From Nonlabens arenilitoris (GTDB lineage: Bacteria; Bacteroidota; Bacteroidia; Flavobacteriales; Flavobacteriaceae), in assembly GCF_002954765.1 (NCBI RefSeq), contig NZ_MTPW01000001.1, positions 496,001 through 560,000 of the forward strand: a stretch of DNA of 64,000 nt, written 5' to 3'. The position numbers were made by a program, and so were the translations under genes. Position 1 is the first letter of the stretch, and each line of letters begins with the position of its first letter. The notes below the pieces were generated by a model. That model saw nothing but the letters and a program-made list of their open reading frames with translations, did not search any database and was not told the origin of the DNA. Shown here piece after piece: positions 57,767 to 64,000 of this stretch.

Positions 57767-58044
57767 TGACAAAAGAAGAACTCGATAAAAAGTTTCAAGA
57801 GGCCTTTGAAAAAGCCAGTAAAGAAGAACAGTCATTAGTTCCTCTAGAGCTTCAATTGCATCTTTATGCCTATTATAAAAGAGCTATTGATGAGCCTTAT
57901 GTCAATAATCGCAGCTTTGAAACAAACGATTTACGCAGTGCTTTTAAAATGAATGCCATTATACAAGTCCAACAAATCTCTAAAGAAGAAGCTAAACAAC
58001 GATACGTTAAGATTATAGAAGACCTATATCCTAAACCATGGTAA
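57766..58044 (+). CDS. Acyl-CoA-binding protein (ACBP)
   Basis: This 92-residue four-helix protein binds long-chain acyl-CoA esters in the cytosol. It shows LDKKFQEAFEKASK, the signature LELQLHLYAYYKRAID and SAFKMNAIIQVQQISKEEAKQRY. Bacterial ACBPs occur in a limited set of lineages including Bacteroidota. Its one-base overlap with psd places acyl-CoA handling directly in a phospholipid-synthesis operon. Confidence 0.92.
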   Translation: MTKEELDKKFQEAFEKASKEEQSLVPLELQLHLYAYYKRAIDEPYVNNRSFETNDLRSAFKMNAIIQVQQISKEEAKQRYVKIIEDLYPKPW

Positions 58045-58045
58045 A

Positions 58046-58189
58046 TTAACTATCTTTCTTTTTACCCTTATGAGGCTTTAAAAGATAACGCATAAGCCAT
58101 ATTGATGCTTTTATTAACAGGACTAGAACAACGATTGCTGTCACCAGAATAACGATAGGGTGCTCCATAAATGAGCGTATTATTATCAT
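58046..58189 (-). CDS. Small single-helix membrane protein, 47 residues
   Basis: A short minus-strand frame starts MIIIRSFMEHPIVILVTAI, continues with a hydrophobic helix (about residues 11-33) and ends in a basic tail (KPHKGKKKDS). It fills the gap between the convergent ACBP and valS genes. The amphipathic layout is protein-like, but no family is recognised and no good promoter is seen, so expression is uncertain. Confidence 0.45.
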   Translation of the reverse strand: MIIIRSFMEHPIVILVTAIVVLVLLIKASIWLMRYLLKPHKGKKKDS

Positions 58190-58244
58190 AACGACATATA
58201 TTTAATATTCATATTTACGATTATTCATGAACAATCTTAAATAT

Positions 58245-58278
58245 AAAAAAAACGACCTTCATGGGAAAGTCGTTTTTT
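58245..58278 (-). terminator. valS: Intrinsic terminator of valS
   Basis: AAAAAACGAC (58247-58256) and GTCGTTTTTT (58269-58278) form a 10-bp stem, with A/T tails, downstream of the minus-strand valS gene. Confidence 0.88.
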
Positions 58279-58299
58279 ATTTGATATAATTAAGATGCT

Positions 58300-60933
58300 T
58301 TATCCATTTAAAGCCTTCATGCTGGCCTGTATCGTCTCGATTTTTGCTAGAGTATCTGCTTCTTTTTGTTTTTCTTTCTCAACAATCTCTACAGCTGCAT
58401 TATTTACAAAACGTTCATTACCCAGTTTCTTTTGAACACCTATTAAAAATCCTTGAGCTCTTTTCAATTCACCAGCAAGTTTTTCAAGTTCAGCAGCAAC
58501 ATCAATATTGCCTTCAAGAGGTATAAAGTATTCATTTGATTTTACACGATAACTAGCTGCACCAGCAACTTGTTCTTTTACAATTTCAATTTGAGATACG
58601 TTACCCATCTTCATAATTAGACTATCGTACTCACTAGACAGCTGTTCATTATTAATAACACTTAGGGAAATCTCATTTTTAAAAGCGATTTGTTTTTCTT
58701 TACGAACTGTACGTATTCCAGAAATAACATCTTGAACGAGTATAAAATCGTTTAGTAAATCTACATTCATAACATCAGCAACTGGCCATGTGTTTACACA
58801 CAATGCATCATTTACATCTCTAACTGCAATCGATTGCCATAACTCTTCAGTAATAAAAGGCGTAAATGGATGCATTAATCGCAAATTATCTTCAAATAGT
58901 CTAATCACCTGATGAAGGGTTTTAGGATCAATAGGTTTTTGATATTCTGGCTTAATAATTTCTAATAACCATCCACAAAAGTCATCATATATTAACTTAT
59001 AGCTAGTCATCAATACATCGCTTATTCTATATTTAGAATAATGATCCTCTACCTCATTTAAAACTTGGGCAAATCTAGACTTATACCAGTTTAGACCTTG
59101 TAGTGCATATGTAGGTTGTGATAGTGTCTCATCAACTTCCCATCCATCTATTAACCTATAGGCATTCCACATTTTATTTACAAAACCTTTTCCTTGTTGA
59201 CATAAGTCCTCATCAAACATAATGTCATTTCCTGCTGCTGCGCTTAATAAAAGGCCTACTCTCACACCATCTGCTCCATAATCATCTATTAACCCTAGTG
59301 CATCGGGAGAATTCCCTAAAGACTTAGACATCTTGCGACGTTGTTTATCACGTACTAAACCAGTAAGGTAAACTTTATCAAATGGCTTTTCATCTCTCAA
59401 TTCATATCCCGCAACAATCATACGTGCTACCCAGAAAAACAGAATATCGGGCCCAGTAACTAAATCTCTTGTTGGGTAATAATAATTGATTTCTTCGTTT
59501 TCTGGCTCCAGCACACCATTAAACACGCTTATTGGCCATAGCCAGCTCGAGAACCATGTATCTAGAACATCGTTTTCCTGTCGTAGATCTTTGGCTTGCA
59601 AGTTTTCGTTTTTAGTTCGCTTTCGCGAAAGCGTAACAGCATCTTCAATACAAGTAGCTACAACAAAATCCTCTTTACCATCACCATAGAAGTATGCTGG
59701 TATGCGTTGTCCCCACATCAATTGACGTGAGATATTCCAGTCTCTTACGTTTTCCATCCAGTGAAAGTAAGTACTCTTGAATTTTGCTGGCAATAGCTCT
59801 ACTATATCCTCGCGTACTGCTTTAATTGCAGGCTGGGCAAGATCTTCCATTTTTAAAAACCATTGATCACTCAATCGTGGTTCAATAACGGCACCTGTGC
59901 GCTCGCTCGTACCTACTTTATGAACATGATTTTCTTTATTAATTAAAAAACCTTTTTCTTCTAATTCATTAGAAATTTCTTTACGAACTACAAAGCGATC
60001 TTTGCCTTCATAATGTAATCCATAGCTATTTAATGTCGCATCTGCATTAAAAATATCTATTACCTCAAGATGATGCGTCTCTCCTATTTTCTTATCATTT
60101 TCATCGTGTGCAGGTGTAATTTTAAGTGCTCCTGTACCAAACTCCATATCTACATACTCATCAGCTATTATAGGTATCTCACGATTAACAATAGGAACGA
60201 TTACAGTTTTGCCTACTAGGGCCGTATAACGTTCATCTTCTGGATGTACACAGATCGCAGTGTCTCCAAGTATAGTCTCAGGTCTTGTAGTAGCAATTGA
60301 AATATAATCATCGCTTCCTTTTATTTGATATTTTAAGTGATATAGATGACCGTTACGTTCTTCATAGATGACTTCTTCATCACTAAGAGTAGTCTGTGCC
60401 TCGGGATCCCAGTTAACCATACGGAAACCACGATAAATCATATCCTTATTAAATAAATCAACAAATACTTTTATCACAGATGCTGACATGTCGTCATCGA
60501 GAGTAAACTTAGTGCGAGACCAATCACAACTGGCGCCTATTTTTTTAAGTTGATCTAAGATAATACCACCGTACTCATCAGTCCAATCCCATGCATGTTT
60601 TAAAAACTCTTCTCTAGTTAAATCATTCTTATCAATGCCTTGTTCTTTAAGTTTTTTAACAACTTTAGCTTCAGTAGCAATGGATGCATGATCTGTACCT
60701 GGAACCCAACATGCGTTGAAACCTTTCAAACGTGCTCTTCTTATAAGTACATCCTGAATAGTATTGTTAAGCATATGCCCCATATGCAGTACACCTGTAA
60801 CATTAGGTGGCGGAATAACAATCGTGTAACTCTCACGCTCATCTGGGACTGACTTAAAAAAATCATTCTCCATCCAGTACTTATACCACTTATCTTCTGT
60901 GGTTTTAGAATCATATTTTGCTGCTAAGGACAT
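58300..60933 (-). CDS. valS: Valyl-tRNA synthetase
   Basis: This 877-residue class I synthetase charges tRNA-Val and edits mischarged threonine. The HIGH-type motif is HMGH at residues 50-53 (PPPNVTGVLHMGH) and KMSKS is near residue 534 (DKQRRKMSKSLGNSPDA). The editing domain with TTRPETILGDTAICVHPED lies between. The last ~70 residues are the tRNA-binding coiled coil typical of ValRS (ELEKLAGELKRAQGF, KEKQKEADTLAKIE). The palindrome copy at 59619-59632 encodes LSRKR. Confidence 0.97.
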   Translation of the reverse strand: MSLAAKYDSKTTEDKWYKYWMENDFFKSVPDERESYTIVIPPPNVTGVLHMGHMLNNTIQDVLIRRARLKGFNACWVPGTDHASIATEAKVVKKLKEQGIDKNDLTREEFLKHAWDWTDEYGGIILDQLKKIGASCDWSRTKFTLDDDMSASVIKVFVDLFNKDMIYRGFRMVNWDPEAQTTLSDEEVIYEERNGHLYHLKYQIKGSDDYISIATTRPETILGDTAICVHPEDERYTALVGKTVIVPIVNREIPIIADEYVDMEFGTGALKITPAHDENDKKIGETHHLEVIDIFNADATLNSYGLHYEGKDRFVVRKEISNELEEKGFLINKENHVHKVGTSERTGAVIEPRLSDQWFLKMEDLAQPAIKAVREDIVELLPAKFKSTYFHWMENVRDWNISRQLMWGQRIPAYFYGDGKEDFVVATCIEDAVTLSRKRTKNENLQAKDLRQENDVLDTWFSSWLWPISVFNGVLEPENEEINYYYPTRDLVTGPDILFFWVARMIVAGYELRDEKPFDKVYLTGLVRDKQRRKMSKSLGNSPDALGLIDDYGADGVRVGLLLSAAAGNDIMFDEDLCQQGKGFVNKMWNAYRLIDGWEVDETLSQPTYALQGLNWYKSRFAQVLNEVEDHYSKYRISDVLMTSYKLIYDDFCGWLLEIIKPEYQKPIDPKTLHQVIRLFEDNLRLMHPFTPFITEELWQSIAVRDVNDALCVNTWPVADVMNVDLLNDFILVQDVISGIRTVRKEKQIAFKNEISLSVINNEQLSSEYDSLIMKMGNVSQIEIVKEQVAGAASYRVKSNEYFIPLEGNIDVAAELEKLAGELKRAQGFLIGVQKKLGNERFVNNAAVEIVEKEKQKEADTLAKIETIQASMKALNG
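59619..59632. repeat. CGCTTTCGCGAAAGCG-family palindrome, exact copy 11
   Basis: Exact core inside valS, read on the minus strand as LSRKR, between VATCIEDAVT and TKNENLQ. Confidence 0.9.
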
Positions 60934-60962
60934 TTTTGGCTTAGTTTTTGAAATTTCATCGA

Positions 60963-60970
60963 CAAAAGTA
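60963..60970 (-). promoter_or_regulatory. valS: Candidate -7 box of valS, TACTTTTG
   Basis: Exact TAnnTTTG match on the minus strand, 30 bases before the valS ATG; no -33 TTG recognised. Confidence 0.4.
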
Positions 60971-61046
60971 CTATTTACTTAAATTATACACATCATTAAC
61001 AGAGGCTTTAAGTAGTAATAATTACTTTTAATCACGATAAAGAATA

Positions 61047-61484
61047 ATGGACATGAAAAATATCTTCTTATTATTAATAGCAATTGGATTTGGACAATTT
61101 TTAAATGCGCAAGATGAGTCTACGCTTGATAAAAATACCTCCGTAAAATTTGTTGAAACTACAATCGATTATGGAAGGATAGAAAAAGGCAGTGATGGAG
61201 TACGCACGTTTACTTTTACTAATACTGGCGACCATCCTTTAAAGATTTATAATATCTATTCGGCATGTAATTGTGATATAGTAGCACAACCTGAGGAGCC
61301 TATAGCACCTGGAGAAAAAGGTGAAATAAAAGTGAAATATGACACTGAAAAGGTGGGACCTATTGTTAAAACAATAACGGCCAATACAAATACTAAAGAA
61401 AAACTTATCCCTTTAAATTTAATTGGAGAAGTGCTACCTGCGAGTGCAGACAACAAGGATGAGGAAGAAAAAATGAAGATGTAA
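61047..61484 (+). CDS. Exported DUF1573-domain protein
   Basis: This 145-residue protein has a signal peptide (MKNIFLLLIAIGFGQFLNAQ); the ATG at 61053 would serve as well as that at 61047. The mature part is a DUF1573 immunoglobulin-like domain, with TTIDYGRIEKGSDG, FTFTNTGDHPLKIYNI and the CNCD segment followed by PIAPGEKGEIKVKYDTE, a fold related to MSP/ASPM-like domains. The function is unknown; the acidic/basic tail (KDEEEKMKM) is short. It converges on the aspartyl-protease-like gene with two bases between the stops and no visible terminator. Confidence 0.85.
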   Translation: MDMKNIFLLLIAIGFGQFLNAQDESTLDKNTSVKFVETTIDYGRIEKGSDGVRTFTFTNTGDHPLKIYNIYSACNCDIVAQPEEPIAPGEKGEIKVKYDTEKVGPIVKTITANTNTKEKLIPLNLIGEVLPASADNKDEEEKMKM

Positions 61485-61486
61485 AA

Positions 61487-62808
61487 TTATTCTATTAATG
61501 GGATAAGTTGCAATTTTGTTTTATATACTATTCCATTTCTCACATACTTAATTTTTAAAATGCTATAAGGGTTTTGGTAAAAATAATTGGTGGCACTTTT
61601 AAGTGTCAAGCTTAAACCTGTCCTAGAATTTATTTTAACGATTTGATCACCTATTTTAAGCCCAGCCCTAGATGCAGGTGAATTATAGTTCACTGAAGAC
61701 ACTATTAATTTTGGTGATAGTCTTAAACTATTCTCAACACTAGAAGAATATATTTTTATCCCTTTTTGATTTTCAAATTCGATATTATTATTATTATTAA
61801 AATTTGAATATTTAATATCAAAACCTTTTGATTTTATTTGCATGCCAGACATGTTATAATAAAATTCATTTTTAAAATATTTATTTGGTATTAAGACTAG
61901 TTTTTCATTTTTATAATCAAACAAAATTCTAAATCGCCGTAACATCCCTCCTCCTATAGAGCCGTTTGAAAAATCATCTTTTAGATAATTGAGATTCTCA
62001 GTCGACAGATTGGGATATGAGACAGTAGGTCTGGTTAATGAAAAATCGCCTATTTGAAAAGAATGAAGTTTTGATCTAAGCCCATCAATCTCACCCAGCA
62101 ATCCATATCCCAAATAATCCTTAAAACCCTTATCAGGTAATGATACCTTAATCTTATTAGATGAATACAACCATAATGCATCACTATTACCAGTGTCTAT
62201 CATTAAATTTAAACTAATCGAATCGTTATTTATCAAAGAATTGACATAGGGCTTGTTTTCAACAATATTCAATGGTATACGATCATATTTTTTAAATCTT
62301 CTATAATTTTTTTATTAGATCTATAAAAAATGAGTTGTTCTCTTTGATAATCAACTTCTACGAGTAATTCGTTAAATAAATCTGAACCTATCAATCCATG
62401 TATAGGTATTCCTATTTGAGCACTAAGATCAAATTTATCATCAGTTAAAATTAAAAGCTCTGAGTCATTATTAAATAAATCATTATTCAACGAAATTTTA
62501 TTTCCTTTACTTAGATAAGCCTCAAAATAACCATCTCGATCAGCACCTTGATACCTCATAAGTTTACCTCGATTAACTTCGATTGAATCAACGCCTACAA
62601 AACCAAAAATTAAAGTTCTATCAGATCCCGTATCTACTATGAAATTAAGTGGCACATTATTGAGCTCAGCTTTAACGATTATCAAATTTGCACTCGAAAC
62701 GAATGGTACTTTAACTTTATCTACTTTATTAGACAAATCGAAGTATGACTGAGCAATTACTGTTGAACTAAAGAATAAGATATAGTAAAAGATTAGTTTA
62801 CTTTTCAT
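61487..62808 (-). pseudogene. Aspartyl-protease (retropepsin-like) and PDZ-domain protein, frameshifted
   Basis: Two overlapping frames make up one ~440-residue exported protein. The first (start 62808; MKSKLIFYYILFFSSTVIAQ signal peptide) carries FIVDTGSDRTLIF and IPIHGLIGSDLF. The second carries LMIDTGNSDALWLYS, GGGMLRRFRILFDY, FYYNMSGMQIK and a C-terminal PDZ domain (SPASRAGLKIGDQIVKIN). Flavobacterial homologues have both DTG domains plus PDZ in a single chain. Adding one A to the six-A run (62288-62293) fuses the frames as EDLKKYDRIPLNIVENKPYV. The run is positioned as A AAA AAT, a canonical -1 slippery heptamer. It is either a broken gene, a sequence error or a recoded gene. Confidence 0.75.
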
Positions 62809-62861
62809 AAAACATAAATATAAGGAAATCATAATCACTTTTATATAGAGCTTAGTCGTAT

Positions 62862-62869
62862 TACATTTG
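62862..62869 (+). promoter_or_regulatory. Candidate -7 box of the aminotransferase gene, TACATTTG
   Basis: Exact TAnnTTTG match, 20 bases before the ATG at 62889; no -33 TTG recognised. Confidence 0.4.
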
Positions 62870-62888
62870 CAAAACAAAATAGAAATTC

Positions 62889-64000
62889 ATGCCAGCAATA
62901 TCTCATAAGGGTGCCATAATGCCCTCATCACCGGTTAGAAAACTAGTTCCATTTGCAGAAGCAGCAAAAAAGAGAGGAATTCATATCTATCCTTTGAACA
63001 TAGGTCAACCAGATATAAAAACTCCTAGTCAAGCTATACAAGCGGTTAAAGACACTGACATGGAAATTTTAGCATATAGTCATAGTGCTGGAAATGAGTC
63101 GTATCGCACAAAATTAGTTACCCATTATAATAAAATAGAAATGGGATTAACTATAGATGACGTGATTGTATCTACAGGTGGTAGTGAAGCATTACTGTTC
63201 ACTATGGGTAGCATATGTGATTATGGTGATGAGGTAATCATACCAGAACCATTTTATGCAAACTATAATGGTTTTGCAACAGCAAGTGGAGTTACCGTTA
63301 GACCGATACCTACAAAAATTGAAAATAATTTTGCATTACCTTCTATAAGTGATTTTGAAGAGCTCATCTCTGATAAAACTAAAGCAATTTTAATTTGTAA
63401 TCCTGGCAATCCAACAGGATATCTATATACACAAGAAGAAATGAATCAACTAGCAGCGCTGGTAAAAAAACATGATTTATTCCTTGTGGCAGATGAAGTT
63501 TATCGTGAGTTTGCATATGATGGTCGTGAGCACTTGTCAGTCATGAATATACCAGGTTTAGAACAACATGCCATCATGATAGATTCTGTATCTAAAAGGT
63601 ATAGTATGTGTGGTGCTCGTATAGGATGTATGGTTTCTAAAAACAAAGAAGTTATGGCTACCGCAATGAAATTTGCTCAAGCTAGATTAAGTCCTCCAAC
63701 ATTTGCTCAAATTGCTGCCGAAGCTGCACTAGATACCCCACAAGCTTACTTTAATGAAGTTATAGGAGAATACATAGAACGTAGAGATATCCTTATAGCA
63801 GGTCTAAAAAACATACCAGGTGTCGAGGTTGCAAATCCAGGTGGCGCATTTTATTGTGTCGCTCAATTACCTGTAGATGACACAGATGCATTTGCCCAAT
63901 GGATGCTAGAATCTTTTCAACTAGATAATGAAACTATAATGGTGGCTCCAGCAGCTGGTTTTTACAGCACTGCTGGAGTAGGTAAAAATCAAATCAGAAT
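62889..64000 (+). CDS. PLP-dependent class I aminotransferase (aspartate aminotransferase-like), 3' end outside window
   Basis: The open frame runs from ATG 62889 off the end of the window (at least 370 residues). It shows PVRKLVPFAEAAKKRGI at the N-terminus, LNIGQPDIKTP, IVSTGGSEALLFTMG, NPGNPTGYLYT and VADEVYREFAYDG. The PLP-binding Lys lies in IDSVSKRYSMCGARIG. These are the hallmarks of fold-type I, subgroup I-gamma-like aminotransferases; the amino acid substrate is not certain. The last visible segment (APAAGFYSTAGVGKNQIR) holds the conserved C-terminal Arg region, so only a short tail is missing. Confidence 0.93.
   Translation, partial: MPAISHKGAIMPSSPVRKLVPFAEAAKKRGIHIYPLNIGQPDIKTPSQAIQAVKDTDMEILAYSHSAGNESYRTKLVTHYNKIEMGLTIDDVIVSTGGSEALLFTMGSICDYGDEVIIPEPFYANYNGFATASGVTVRPIPTKIENNFALPSISDFEELISDKTKAILICNPGNPTGYLYTQEEMNQLAALVKKHDLFLVADEVYREFAYDGREHLSVMNIPGLEQHAIMIDSVSKRYSMCGARIGCMVSKNKEVMATAMKFAQARLSPPTFAQIAAEAALDTPQAYFNEVIGEYIERRDILIAGLKNIPGVEVANPGGAFYCVAQLPVDDTDAFAQWMLESFQLDNETIMVAPAAGFYSTAGVGKNQIR

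Overview
The window is a stretch of chromosome from an AT-rich member of the Bacteroidota, almost certainly a marine-type Flavobacteriaceae; a Nonlabens-like genus is my guess, not a demonstration. The support is: a very large secreted protein with a type IX secretion (T9SS) C-terminal sorting domain, a SusC/SusD pair, Bacteroidota-type promoters (TAnnTTTG at -7, TTG at about -33), weak Shine-Dalgarno sequences, and ribosomal gene order rpsL-rpsG-fusA-rpsJ-...-rplQ followed by carA-eno. No tRNA, rRNA, CRISPR array, IS element or prophage was seen.

Layout. 1-5.7 kb: the end of an M1 aminopeptidase-like gene, an SDR/DUF2867 gene, a tandem pair of guanidino-group-modifying enzymes (arginine-deiminase-like plus CtlX) and citrate synthase. 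5.9-11.2 kb: one 1743-residue secreted reprolysin-type metalloprotease with a repeat-rich upstream region. 11.3-13.8 kb: carA-eno. 13.8-30.7 kb: an essentially uninterrupted str-S10-spc-alpha ribosomal superoperon on the minus strand (rpsL to rplQ, with fusA, secY, infA and rpoA), including the short rpmJ and rpmD genes. 30.9-38 kb: a broken Omp85-like gene, then susC, susD and a surface lipoprotein. 38-46.7 kb: housekeeping genes (rlmB, rhomboid, rarA, yjjG, polysaccharide-deacetylase-like, radC, yaaA, rluD, PASTA protein, amidase). 46.8-53.6 kb: ddl-coaD-M14 peptidase-lipoprotein, a broken NUDIX gene, pyrE-SRPBCC, birA, rsfS. 53.6-58 kb: ftsH-LUD-cdsA-psd-ACBP, a protease/phospholipid operon. 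58-64 kb: a tiny membrane ORF, valS, a DUF1573 protein, a broken aspartyl-protease/PDZ gene and the start of a PLP aminotransferase.

How it works together: most of the window is core growth machinery (translation, TCA entry, glycolysis, pyrimidine and phospholipid synthesis, peptidoglycan precursors). The accessory, surface-directed functions are the T9SS metalloprotease, the SusCD-lipoprotein uptake unit, the Omp85-like protein and the M14 peptidase.

The most striking unexplained signal is a 14-16 bp perfect palindrome, GCTTTCGCGAAAGC with C/G flanks, present in eight exact and three degenerate copies across the window. It lies both between genes and inside genes, where it is read in all three codon frames, so it is apparently maintained as DNA. 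The second is a set of three genes each broken by a -1 shift in a run of adenines; two of the runs form textbook -1 slippery heptamers. The third is a set of five genes whose -7 promoter box ends exactly four bases before the start codon, predicting leaderless transcripts.
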